A stretch of 47,500 bases of DNA. It comes from Tubiluchus corallicola. Lineage: Eukaryota > Priapulida > Priapulimorpha > Priapulimorphida > Tubiluchidae. This document shows positions 1-10,012 of this stretch, one piece after another. Made by a program: the position numbers and the translations under genes. The DNA lies in NCBI GenBank assembly GCA_030141605.1, contig JAQGDQ010000112.1, forward strand, positions 1 to 47,500, written 5' to 3'. Each line of letters opens with the position of its first letter. Within the stretch, counting starts at the first letter, position 1. The notes below the pieces were generated by a model. That model was not told the origin of the DNA and searched no databases. It was given only the letters and a program-made list of their open reading frames with translations.

Positions 1-144
1 TATACACAAGAAAATAACCTCTAAAATTAAAACGTTAAATGCAAGTCTCAAAATTTAAAATAGGTAGATCCATTCACCACCAAAAATGGAGAAATGTTGG
101 TGTAAATAACGGTGTAAATAAACAACAACGGTTACAAAAAAACG

Positions 145-453
145 TTAGACCCTGTCCGCTTTCAGGTCGGCGTATTTCTCCCCCTTTGCCTCTTTGTCTT
201 TCTTCTTCTTGTGGAACCAACCGCCGAAGACGCTCTTGTGTTTTCTCTTGTCTATCGACGTGTCGGCGCTCGACGTGGAGACGGGACGCTCGGTCGTCGC
301 GTATCTGTCGGCGGAGGCTCGATCGTGTTTGGACGTGCCCGCTGGTAACGTTGCTGATTTCCATGATGGTTTTGATGTGTGCGGTTCCGCAATGGTGCAA
401 TTTAACTGATTTTGTTTCAATTTTGCGACTCTCTCCGTCCTACGCGACGTCAG
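145..453 (-). CDS. Probable C-terminal exon, unidentified protein
   Basis: An open frame on the minus strand, read from about 453 down to a stop at 145, stands out by its higher GC and ordinary protein-like composition. It codes for about 100 residues rich in Ser, Thr, Lys and Asp. The C-terminus is strongly basic, with GGWFHKKKKDKEAK followed by a short acidic/basic tail. No ATG lies near the 5' end; a CAG at 454-456 could be a splice acceptor, with a weak pyrimidine tract, so I read it as the last exon of a gene whose other exons lie further right or are unrecognised. I do not recognise the family and see no domain. The frames on the other strand and in other registers look like shadows. 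It could be a chance ORF. Confidence 0.4.
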   Translation of the reverse strand: MTSRRTERVAKLKQNQLNCTIAEPHTSKPSWKSATLPAGTSKHDRASADRYATTERPVSTSSADTSIDKRKHKSVFGGWFHKKKKDKEAKGEKYADLKADRV

Positions 454-479
454 CTGCGGGTCACATTGTCAGACACTCG

Positions 480-2600
480 TGTCATTGAAATTTTTTTGGC
501 CTTATTTAGTATGCTCTAATTGGTTTCTACCTAACTTGTACAGTTTCCGTACTTATTAGTAGGGTATGTATTTACAGTTAGATAACTCATATCATTGTAT
601 ATTTTCTTTTTACATACTCGTAGCTTGTAATCGAAGCTAAAAATGTTACTTTCATAGTAGAGAATCTCGTGGGCTTTTTAAACAGTGTTATACTTACATT
701 TCGTAGCGACTTTTTGATGTCTGTGTTACTTGTTTGGCAAGTACGGAAATCTTTTTTTGCGGTACTTTTATTATTTGTAGCGTTTGGTGAAAGAACGACA
801 CCATAATTTGTGCACAATTTTGAAATTCCACACGTACATTCCGCTCGAACTCATTCCTCTGCTTTTCTTTTCGGAATATTTTTTTGCATTTTGCGACACA
901 ATGTAAATACCTTCTCAATACCTCACAAATTACAGAATATGTTTGGATTTTATAATAATTAGGAGAAATTGCTCATTAAAACTAGTTTAATATGTTTAAA
1001 GGTGCAGTAACGGGTCATTGTGTAACATAACACTTTGTGCCACAATTCTCCGTGTTGCGTAACAACACTTTGTGCCACAATTCTCTGTGTTGCGTAACAA
1101 CACTTTGTGCCACAATGCTGTCTACTGTAAATATCATAGTTTATTTCTCATATCATTTTCTAACATTTTTCTTTTTTTTCTCGCCTGTATTGTATTAAAA
1201 ACCAGTAATTTCTTCAAACCATTTATAGACTTGATTATATAGCATCTTTCATATAATGTAGTTTCTTTATGGCTACTTTCTCTTTCCGATAGAAAAGTTC
1301 TTCCATATTGTTTAACTCATTATCATAATGTATCAAGTTTTCTCTAAACTACTCTAGTACTTTACTCTACTTTCTCTAGTTGGTCCAAGTTAAAATACTC
1401 ATATTTTAGCATTTTCTGTTAGGTTAAATTTTTGCTAATTTTTGTGGAAAGGTTTTTTGTAGTGGTTAGTCGTTAACGCGCATATTTTACGACCTTACAT
1501 TTCCTCTTCGTTTATAGAGGCTCTAATAAGTTCTACAACAAATTGTTTAAACATTTCAAACGTCTTTTTTCTTGCACGATAAAAATTTAACAAATTTGAC
1601 TCTGATTTTGGTTGTGATTACATTCTAAGTATGTTTTCTTTTCAAAATTTGAGGGCTAAATAATTACAGTATGGTTTTATTTACGATACGCTATATTGAT
1701 AACTCTGCTGTTATTTTGCTCGGGTTTTTTGCACAAACATTGTTTATTGCTATTTATTTGTTCCTAGCTAAATTTTGAAACGTTTTTTCTCCAACGTTCC
1801 ATATCTAACTGTGACCGATATTTATTCCATAAGTACTTTGTATTTAAATCAGTTTTTGAATAAAACATTTACTAAAGGTTCATAATAATGTGTTTTTGCT
1901 CATTTTATTGTTCCAAATGTTGAAATTTATTATGTAATATTTTTCAAATATTTTCAAAAAGCCTATTCACAGTTCTAGTGATTGATGATGATTGTGAAAA
2001 GGTGAAAGGTTAGGTGTACCATGCTATGCGTTTGTGTGCACTTGACAATGCCTCACAGCCCAAGCTATTGTAATAGTAACAGCTTTAACGTTTTAATAGT
2101 AAATACCTTACATAGTTCATTTTTTCTTGTTCCCAAGCAAGATCCTGCTAGTAAATCACTCTGTGCACAGACTAATGTGTAATTAAGTAAAGTCTACATA
2201 AAATAACTGATGCAGCAGACCGTTTTGCTTTACTCACATGTCATGTGATGGTTGTACTTAAAATGCATTGCTGTCATACATTTAACTTTGGACAACTGCG
2301 CGTGCACACAAGGACTTCAGAATTTGATTCAAACCTAAAATTATATATTTGAATAATTCGATCAGCACTTCAGCTACATATAAGTTCCCTGTGATCAAAA
2401 TGCTTGAAATAGCATGCAATTAGCACAATTTAGCAGCAGTTTCTGCGCAAAATTTTTAACAAACTGATAATCATTTTACTGCAGAATAAATTTAAGTATT
2501 AAGCATGATCATTGTAACACCACGTTTTACTACTGACTACACCACGCGTTACCACTAAATTGTTCGAAAATCTTTCCAACTCAATTCGAATACGATTTTG
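480..2600. other. AT-rich intergenic stretch, no gene seen
   Basis: No convincing coding frame or RNA gene. The longest frames are under 80 codons and are rich in Phe, Lys and Asn as expected of AT-rich DNA. The only structured part is the short tandem repeat at 1022-1118. Confidence 0.6.
1022..1118. repeat. 35-bp tandem repeat, about 2.8 copies
   Basis: Three successive units carry the core ACTTTGTGCCACAAT, followed in the first two by TCTCYGTGTTGCG. The units are almost identical, so the duplication is recent. Confidence 0.85.
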
Positions 2601-2777
2601 AACTACTGAAATTCGGGTCTACTTGAAATCGATTTGTTTCGAATTCGCTTTCTCGTAAATAATGCTCACCTGTAACACACAAGCACGGACTCCCGTACTG
2701 TAACGGTCGTTGCGAATGGGCGATAATGCTTTTTTGTCGCGAAGAGAATAGTACTCCTTGTACTGTACATTTGAAAA

Positions 2778-5700
2778 ATGGCGGATGGTAAGTTGCCGGT
2801 CTTTGTTAACGTTTTGAATTTGTTTCAACGATTTAAAGAAATAATTTTATCTTTGCTTGGTCTTATGTTTTGTTAGATCTGTAGTCAGACATAGTAAAGC
2901 CCGAATTAAAATTTAATTGATTTTTATGGCTTAGTTTTTGCTTAATTAATGAGACAAAATAATTTGAATCAGATTTTTCCATTTCGATTCAACGGACAAC
3001 AATAATGACATTGTGTACCTAAGTAATCGCTATATTTCACGCTGGAATATAACACAGATTTGCCGTGTGTGAAATTGTAGATTATTTTTGTTATATTATC
3101 TAATAAATTGTTTCGCAATAACGAAAACACTGGCGATGTCCACAAATTTGTTACTAGCGTTGTCTCTCTAACAAGCTTAATTGAACATAATTATGATTAA
3201 TGGTAATGTAGTGCTGGCTAGCATAATTTGTTTGTGGTTTTTAGTAACTCCACTGATAATTTTATGCCTTGTAAAATTATTCACAACTGTTGTAGACATA
3301 GACATGGACATTTTATTTTTACATGGACTGTCATTTTTAGTAGGCCCACAGTTGTATTGTAAATATAAGTCTGTAGAACGCTAGTACTGATAATGAAATG
3401 TCTTCTTTGGCATGTTATAAAGAAAGTGTGAAGCATGTGGATTAGCACGTACTGTATCTCAGCTATGCAATCGTACAGTGTGCTGATAATATTAGTAAAA
3501 CTGAGTTTTATGTGAGCTTACATGAGTTTATGTGAAATTAGTACGGAAAGCATTTTAAGGTTTCTTATCAAAAATTAATGCAACTAATTTGATCTTTGAT
3601 TATTACACTTTGTTTTTTGATGAACGTTGTGGCTTTACTAAGTTTTGCAGTCAATAATTTTATGATATTTTGCTAATTGCTGTCTATGTAGGCTCAAAAT
3701 TGATAAAAATTATACCTAATGCCTTTAGAATGACTAATTTTTTAACAAAACACTTTAATGTATGTAGTAGGTGTGAAAGTTGCATAAAAGATAAACGTAA
3801 CTTTTCTAGCAAAGTCATGAAAGGCTGGAAAAAACTGTTTAGTTCTCCCGGAAAATGAAGTAAGTTTTGTCTCTCATTTGCAGAAAACTCAGAAACCATT
3901 TTACCAATTCTTACCCATTGTAGGTAATCAGTTAGACAAAAGAAGACACTGAAAAATAGTGGACTAGTCGGGATTTGAACCGAGTACTCGTATACTCTGC
4001 ATGTTACAAATCCAGACTGGTCTACAATTTTTCAGTGTCTTTCTCCAATTTATTACCCGCAGTAGATAATAATAGCTCATACGGTACTAATAACTACGGC
4101 ATTAATACGGTACTACGAAATTTTGTAAAAGAATTTTACTTTTGTTTTGTTTTTTAGCAGAACAAGCTCCAGCTGAAGTAGCAGCCCCAGCAGCTCCCAC
4201 CGAAGAGGCACCTCCTCAAAAAGAGGTGCCATCAGAAGAACCTCCAGCGGAAGCCACAAGCGAACAGAAGCCTGCCGAGTCAGGCGACGCCACTTCCGTA
4301 AACGCCAGTGAACCGGAAAAAATGGAAACACAGGTTGAGCAAGCCAATGGCGCTCCGGAATCCGCGGTGGAGTCGGTGGATCAGGCCATGGAAGCTGTAA
4401 CTGACAACGTTGATGTATGTAGTAGATTAATGTTGCTGGTACATTATTTAGTAGATTGATGTTGCTGTCACATTATGTGGTAGATTGATGTTGCTTTACA
4501 TTACGTGGTAGGTTGATGTTGCTGTTACATCATGTGGTGGATTGTTACGTTATGTTGTGGTGGATTGATGTTGCTGTTACATTATGTGGTGGATTGTTAT
4601 GTGGTGGTGGATTGATGTTGCTGTTACATTATGTGGTGGTGGATTGATGTTGCTGTTACATTATGTGGTGGATTGTTACGTTATGTGGTGGTGGATTGAT
4701 GTTGCTGTTACATTATGTGGTGGATTGATGTTGCTGTTACATTATGTGGTGGATTGATGTTGCGGTTACATTATGTGGTGGATTGTTATGTTATGTGGTG
4801 GTGGATTGATGTTGCTGTTACATTATGTGGTGGATTGTTATGTTATGTGGTGGTGGATTGATGTTGCTGTTACATTATGTGGTAGATTGATGTTGCTGTT
4901 ACATTATGTGGTAGATTGATGTTGCTGTTACATTATGTGGTGGATTGATGTTGCCGTCTGTTACATTATGTAGTAGATTGATGTAGCTGTTAACCAAGTG
5001 TAAACCACGCTCAGCTACTCGATAGGCTGAGTTGAAGTGCCTGAAGACCGCACGTTTATTCGTTTATCCAATCAAATCACTTATAAATGGCACGCTCAGA
5101 ACCGAAATTGTCCTGAATAGAACAGTATCTAATTTATTATCAATTAGTTGTGCCTGTGCTCATACAGTAGCAGAAAAATCTTAGGTCTTATAAGACTTAT
5201 TTTGAATGGTGCGGTCCTGAAGGAGTTAAGCAATGGTGACAATGAATCCCACATGGTGACAGTGAACGTCTCCATTGCGCACGCCTGGGCAAGGTGTATG
5301 GAGATCCTGAGTTGCCCAGACAACAGGAACCCCCTCTCTTCCTCGCTGGTGTAGTCCAAAGAAAAGCGGAGCGATACATTTGGCACCAGATTGGTAGTGA
5401 GCATGTTGCACTGGTCCGCCTTCGGGGCTCCACTCCTGATTTGAAAGGTTTACTCCTCTACACATGGTCGTTGGGTCACTTGACCTCCTCCGCCCTCTGC
5501 CCTGGTGTCAAGACACAGCACCTGGTATTCCTAGGCGGTTGCCCATCCAACTACTAACCAGGCTCTATGTTGCTTAACTTTGGTGATCAGACGAGAACCG
5601 GTGTTTTCAACGTGATTTGGCCATAGTTAAGCAATGGTGACAATGACCCACACATGCCGACTTTCTCTTTAAGTTTTATCTGCATCATTCATCTTGATTG

Positions 5701-6766
5701 TCGTTTAGAAAGTCGCAGAAGCAGCAGCTGATGAGAAGGAGAGCAAAGATTCAGAACCAGTCCCTAAAAAGTCTAAAGTCGATGTACAGTCACTTCCAAC
5801 TCGGCAATACTTGGATCAAACGGTCGTACCCATTCTTTTACAAGGTTTATCGACGCTCGCAAAAGAAAGGTATGTCGCTGGACTAATTAAATTTACTAAT
5901 TAATTTATAACAATAGTCATTTTAACGTAACTGCGCATGACATGTAATATCAAAACCAGTTAAAAAACTGCCGCATCTTAACTTCTTTTAACTTTCAAGG
6001 CGCATCTTTAAGGAAAAAACAAGCTGTAAATATAAGAAGCGAAATAAATTTCTCACCGGACCTGTTTGCCTACATTCTGTTGTGTTTTGTTTCTGTCGGA
6101 AGGCTCGTAGAGAAAACCAGAAAACACTTCATCAAATTAAACTAGTTTATTATCAGGGATGAGAATTTTCCGCGAATACGCGGAATTTCGAGTTTTTGGA
6201 AGACCAGTAGTGCCATTTTTTGGTGGCAGGCCGTCACTTTGTTTACATCACATACATCAGTGTAACCACGTGTATATCTCTGTGTATAAAAATATAGAAT
6301 CAATTGTGCGGAGTTATTTGAGTCAATTGCAGACAGTTTTTATATACTTTTGCATAGGAGCGGCCAGTACTTAGGCATTTTTGAGACAATTAGGTATTTA
6401 TGTATCCTTGATAGTTGGGTATTTTAAATTATGCATGAAACAAGGTAATTGATATTTTATGTCCACTTAGAGGTTCTCTATGGTCACAAAATTGCAATTT
6501 GTTGCTGGCTCCAGGGGGCTTCCCTAGAACAAGGGTCCTGTTTCAGAGTTTTTTGCAATTTGTCATTCTCATCCCTGTTTATTGCAAATGAAGTCACGTA
6601 GTCATACGACACTTTTCCACGATTTATCGCATTTTAAATCACCAGCACTCAAGTTTACGATCTAAAATATTCTTACTTTTTCAGACCTGGAGATCCTATA
6701 GAATTCCTCGCTAACTATCTGCTGAAGAACAAGGCCCAGTTCGACATACAGAATGAAGCACAATAG
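2778..6766 (+). CDS. DPY30: DPY30 homologue, four coding exons (COMPASS subunit)
   Basis: DPY30 dimers bind ASH2L in the nucleus and support H3K4 methylation by SET1/MLL COMPASS complexes (family knowledge). Exons: 2778-2787 (ATGGCGGATG, donor GTAAGT), 4158-4414 (donor GTATGT), 5709-5869 (donor GTATGT), 6685-6766 (acceptor TTTTTCAG, stop TAG). Phases agree across all junctions and give about 169 residues. The DPY-30 motif lies at about 118-165, with [37 protein letters not shown] and KNKAQF. This forms the helical dimer that grips ASH2L. The first 90 residues are a low-complexity Ala/Pro/Glu-rich acidic extension; human DPY30 is 99 residues in all, so the tail is unusual. Introns hold several transposons. 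I saw no canonical AATAAA in the first 230 bases after the stop. Identity is very secure; the exact 5' UTR is unknown. Confidence 0.93.
3905..4083. mobile_element. Foldback (MITE-like) element with tRNA-like B box
   Basis: Two arms of about 80 bp are inverted copies meeting near 3993. GACACTGAAAAAT at 3949-3961 matches ATTTTTCAGTGTC on the right arm. The similarity continues outward (GGTAAT blocks) and inward to GAGTAC/GTATAC at the centre. On the minus strand the inner part contains GGTTCAAATCC, matching a tRNA B box. It sits in DPY30 intron 1, ending about 75 bp before exon 2. No target duplication was identified. Confidence 0.65.
4151..4160 (+). promoter_or_regulatory. NAGNAG tandem splice acceptor, DPY30 exon 2
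   Basis: After a T-rich tract the intron ends TAGCAG, so two AG acceptors lie three bases apart (4156-4157 and 4159-4160). Both keep the reading frame from the phase-1 exon 1: the first gives MADAEQAP and the second MADEQAP. NAGNAG acceptors are known to produce such one-residue isoforms. Confidence 0.75.
4415..4990 (+). repeat. 29-bp minisatellite in DPY30 intron 2
   Basis: The unit is about 29 bp with core TGATGTTGCTGTTACATTAT followed by GTGGTGGAT. Several units carry an extra GGTGGATTGTTA segment, giving a higher-order pattern. It begins directly at the exon 2 donor site, so the donor GTATGT and the first repeat overlap. Confidence 0.9.
5256..5624 (-). mobile_element. 5S-rRNA-headed repeat with 32-bp target duplication
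   Basis: On the minus strand the element starts with about 115 bp of 5S rRNA-like sequence (see 5510-5628), followed by about 250 bp of unrelated sequence shared with a second copy at 36804-37232. It is flanked by direct repeats at 5224-5255 and 5625-5656 that match at 29 of 32 positions (AGTTAAGCAATGGTGACAAT at their start). That is the mark of retrotransposon-type insertion. There is no poly(A) at the 3' end. This resembles 5S-derived (SINE3-type) SINEs, though I cannot name a family for the 3' part. It lies antisense in DPY30 intron 2. Confidence 0.75.
5510..5628 (-). ncRNA. 5S rRNA-like sequence (promoter region of SINE-like element)
   Basis: Reading the minus strand, TCACGTTGAAAACACCGGTT, GATCACC, AAGTTAAGCAAC, GCCTGGTTAGTA, TTGGATGGG and AATACCAGGTGCTGT appear in the order and spacing of metazoan 5S rRNA. 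The TFIIIA/RNA polymerase III internal promoter boxes (A, intermediate and C) are recognisable with a few changes. The far 5' and 3' termini that pair with each other in 5S rRNA are degraded. I therefore call it 5S-derived, not a functional 5S gene. Confidence 0.85.
6078..6153 (+). mobile_element. 5' end of an LTR (same family as 32840-33209)
   Basis: The stretch starts TGTTGTGTTTTGTTTCT and continues through GGAAGGCTCGTAGAGAAAAC to ACTAGTTTATTA, matching the first 75 bp of the solo LTRs at 32840 and 35658. It is cut off where the hAT-like MITE begins. Beyond the MITE only weak LTR similarity remains, so this is a truncated copy in DPY30 intron 3. Confidence 0.75.
6154..6577. mobile_element. 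hAT-type MITE in DPY30 intron 3
   Basis: Perfect 13-bp terminal inverted repeats, CAGGGATGAGAAT and ATTCTCATCCCTG, bound a 424-bp non-coding element. The flanking 8 bp are TTTATTAT and TTTATTGC, six of eight identical, consistent with an 8-bp hAT target duplication. An inner CCGCG...CGCGG palindrome follows the left end. There is no transposase frame. Confidence 0.75.
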
Positions 6767-7044
6767 ATATCGTTTTTACCATAACACTGTGACCAGCGGT
6801 CAAAACCGTTCATTACTTGATTCGTGTACAAAAACGTGGAGTATTAATCCTCTCTCTGTGTGTCCTCCCTCACCTGTGCTGTCAAATGTGTTGTGTGACG
6901 ATGTGCTTGTGTCAACTGTGGTGTGTTAACGTTAACCAATATTGACTGTAAATTAATTTATATAAGAAAAACTCGCGATTTTTAAGTACATTTTGAAAAT
7001 TTGATTTCAGATGCTGACAATATAATTTATTTGTTTTCAACATA
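6767..7044 (+). other. DPY30 3' UTR and downstream DNA
   Basis: AT-rich sequence after the DPY30 stop. It probably includes the 3' UTR. I saw no exact AATAAA; the poly(A) site is not located. Confidence 0.4.
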
Positions 7045-7357
7045 CAGTCAACCCTCGTTAAACCGGACTAATTGGGGGGTTGGGTGGTACGATTTATCCG
7101 ATATGGCTATATACGGTCTATATTATACAGGAATAATCACCTTAATACGGCCTATATACATTGCACTATATACTGTACTGTATATTACTTTAAAATAGTT
7201 AACCTGTGAGGATACAGAAATTATTGTACAGTTGGTAGGCCGTGTTGTGTTTAGCGCTCCGGCTCGGGCGGAAATCTGTCAGTTTCCTTTACCACGGATG
7301 ACGTCCGTCTTATCCGATATCCGGGCTAACGGGGTCCGGTTTAACGAGGGTCGACTG
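7045..7357. mobile_element. Tc1/mariner (pogo/Tigger-type) MITE
   Basis: The left end CAGTCAACCCTCGTTAAACC and the right end, reverse-complemented CAGTCGACCCTCGTTAAACC, are near-perfect inverted repeats. Both are bordered by TA, at 7043-7044 and 7358-7359, the target duplication of this superfamily. The inner ends carry further inverted similarity (ATCCGATAT). At 313 bp it has no transposase. Confidence 0.85.
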
Positions 7358-7604
7358 TACAGTGTGAAAAGTAACACGTTTCTCCAACAATGGATCTGAT
7401 GCGTCATTGTTATTAGTAGCAACTTTCATTGCTTTTTGTCCCGGGTGAAAATGCATATTATATTGACGTGCTATATTGCAGTTTGTTGGGTGGGTCACGC
7501 ATGACGAAGCTGCCCTTTTCCACATATTAAGGTCCACACATTTTGAACTTGTTGTTAAACTCGCTGTCCATCATTGATACAAGTTGGTGTGACTTTTGAC
7601 GTCT

Positions 7605-7968
7605 CTCAGAAGTTCTTCAGTGCAAGGGTTCTTCTCTCAGAAGTTCTTCAATGCAAGGGTTCTTCTCTCAGAAGTTCTTCAATGCAAGGGTTCTTCTCTC
7701 AGAAGTTCTTCAATGCAAGGGTTCTTCTCTCAGAAGTTCTTCAGTGCAAGGGTTCTTCTCTCAGAAGTTCTTCAGTGCAAGGGTTCTTCTCTCAGAAGTT
7801 CTTCAGTGCAAGGGTTCTTCTCTCAGAAGTTCTTCAGTGCAAGGGTTCTTCTCTCAGAAGTTCTTCAATGCAAGGGTTCTTCTCTCAGAAGTTCTTCAAT
7901 GCAAGGGTTCTTCTCTCAGAAGTTCTTCAGTGCAAGGGTTCTTCTCTCAGAAGTTCTTCAGTGCAAGG
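7605..7968 (+). repeat. 31-bp minisatellite, about 12 copies
   Basis: The unit begins CAGAAGTTCTTCAGTGCAAG and ends GGTTCTTCTCT; the main variation is an A/G transition (TTCAATG/TTCAGTG). Because 31 is not a multiple of 3 and no register has a stop, all three plus frames are open; the resulting 31-residue 'protein' repeats are a by-product. Confidence 0.95.
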
Positions 7969-7969
7969 G

Positions 7970-8830
7970 TTATGTGGAAGATGGTATTTCACTGATTTGG
8001 CATTCATAAATCATTTGAAATAGCGAGTAAAATTTTGAAAGCCTACTACGTACTTCACAAACGTGCCGTCTCCTAAATGATACTAAACGTTGCAAGCGGA
8101 AACTTGCCAACGTGGTTTTTGTTCTGTATCAGAACCACTGCTTTCCTTTTTAAATGTGCAAGGCAGTCACTAATTGTCATATGCTTAGTTTAGCAAATAC
8201 GTTGTTAATCGTTCCGTTTGTTTAGCTAGGAAACGTGTCGTGACGTCGTGAGTTTGTGACATCGGGAAAAGTTACAATTAAGCGCTTAGAATAGCAGGAT
8301 CAAAAGTTTTTGCCTTCTCGCAGACGTGAGATGGTCCCTTGTGCCTTGATTGTACAAATGTGTAGTACGTTGCGTACTCGGAAACTGTATCAAATTGTCT
8401 ACGTGTGCAGTAGTCTCAGTAATATTCAAATTTATAGTAATAACAATAGTAGTAATAAAAGTATATAAAATATTTACATTAAATCTATTCAGACGACAAT
8501 TACTAGCTGTAAACAAACACAAAGAATGATAAATACAAGCACGAACTGTACAGGGTTCTGAGAAGCTAAAAAATTCGTTGTATAGTTCTTAAAATGTAGA
8601 CATTTAGTTATGAAATGAACTAACCTACAGAGGAAGTAAGATCTGTAAGAGTGTTGAATTTAGCTGGTATTTGATACACTTAAAATATATTTTGATTTGT
8701 TTTAATTACTGTTTAATTAGAATTGAAAAAGTGCTCTGTAATGGACAATTATTCCATGCACTCGATCCTGTAATGTAACATAATATAGCGCCGTTGGGAA
8801 CGGTAAGAAAGTGTCTTGTTTGATCTGATG
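7970..8830. other. Intergenic, no gene or repeat recognised
   Basis: Only short chance frames on both strands, with AT-rich composition. No inverted or tandem structure was noticed. Confidence 0.5.
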
Positions 8831-8835
8831 TAAGC

Positions 8836-9085
8836 GACGTTATGCTGTTGCAACGTGTCGTGCGACGTTATGCTGTTGCAACGTGTCGTTATGTGACGTT
8901 ACGCTGTTGCAACGTGTCATTATGCTGTTGCAACGTGTCGTGCGACGTTATGCTGTTGCAACGTGTCGTTATGCGACGTTACGCTGTTGCAACGTGTCAT
9001 TATGCTGTTGCAACGTGTCGTTGTGCGACGTTATGCTGTTGCAATGTGTCATTATGCAACATTATGCTGTTGCAACATGTCATTA
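8836..9085 (+). repeat. Minisatellite of GTTGCAACGTGTC units
   Basis: About ten units alternate 28-bp forms (GCGACGTTATGCTGTTGCAA plus CGTGTCGT) with 21-bp short forms that lack the GCGACGTTA part, giving a composite period. The last units diverge (GCAACATGTCAT). The apparent Cys-rich frames here are repeat artefacts. Confidence 0.9.
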
Positions 9086-9264
9086 CTCTTGATAACTTGT
9101 TTCTGCTATTCTAAGCTCTTGCTTGTTTGTGGTGTTAGGTTTTAGAGGAAAAGTTTGAGTATTTTAAATATCATTTGAGGTAAATGTTATGGCGAAGTAG
9201 TTGCTTCAATCTTCTTTCTGTTAGTGTTACTTGTAATTTCACTAATTCTTTCAAGATGTCACTG

Positions 9265-9700
9265 GTTGTCATTGTCGAACATGTGCTGCCGTCTCTTGTT
9301 TAAATGTTGAGTTAATATTGAAATTTATTTGGTGTAAAAGTAGAACTCATAATTTGTTGTTCAAGATTGTCACTTGTTATCATGAAACATGTGCTGCCGT
9401 CTATTGCTTAAAAATTGAGTTAATGTCGTAGTTTTGAAACTTATTCGAAGTCTTTGCTTTTCAAACATGGCTGTTGCGGTTTTTTCGTTTCGATGTTATT
9501 GCTTAACACAAAGCCTGTGCTGCCATCTACTACTTAAACGCTTAGTTAATGTAACAAATTTGAAATTTGAAATCTTTGCTTTTTGAAAACAGGTGTTCCA
9601 ATTTCTCCTTTACTACTTAACACAAAACTTGTGCTGCCATCTATTGCTTAAAGGTTTAGTTAATATAACATATCTGAAATTTATCTGAACTCTTTGCTTT
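9265..9700 (+). repeat. Diverged tandem repeat, about 115 bp by 4
   Basis: Four blocks start near 9282, 9391, 9510 and 9630, each with TGTGCTGCCRTCT, a variable TTGYTTAAA, and TTAGTTAAT or TGAGTTAAT, then a GAAATTTAT-like segment and TCTTTGCTTTT. They are much more diverged than the other arrays in the window, so this is an old duplication. Confidence 0.75.
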
Positions 9701-10012
9701 CTGAAAAATAGAGGTTATAATTTGTTGTACAGAAGTAAATTCTGGCACTGAGTATGTAGCAACAGAAATAACATTCCGAATTCAGCTGAATGTAACTTGT
9801 TATAAGAGACGCCTCTTTTCAATGTTCTATTGTCATGATAATAAATAATTATGTAAAACTGTCATGCTGCCTTTTTTGGTTTCCTACATTGTTCCAATTT
9901 GTAACATCTTTGAAGATTTTGATTTTTTTTTACATTTACAGTAGCACTTTTGAACACTTGTACGGTTTCACTAGCTCAGTGGCTGCCAGAGTAAGCCATG
10001 ACTATGACCATT

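Noticed and set aside
3181-3384. 67-codon hydrophobic frame in DPY30 intron 1
   Set aside because: AT-rich intronic DNA readily gives hydrophobic chance frames; no start context, homologue or splice signals.
5144-5557. Frames of 68-87 codons over the 5S-headed element
   Set aside because: In the frame best shared by the two copies most differences change the residue, so there is no sign of coding constraint; they are read-through of a non-coding repeat.
7574-8023. 149-, 137- and 114-codon repeat frames
   Set aside because: Artefacts of a stop-free 31-bp repeat; the three frames encode the same cyclic protein.
9990-10012. tRNA-like sequence left of the inverted-repeat element
   Set aside because: TAGCTCAGTGGCTG looks like an A box, but no B box or cloverleaf follows.
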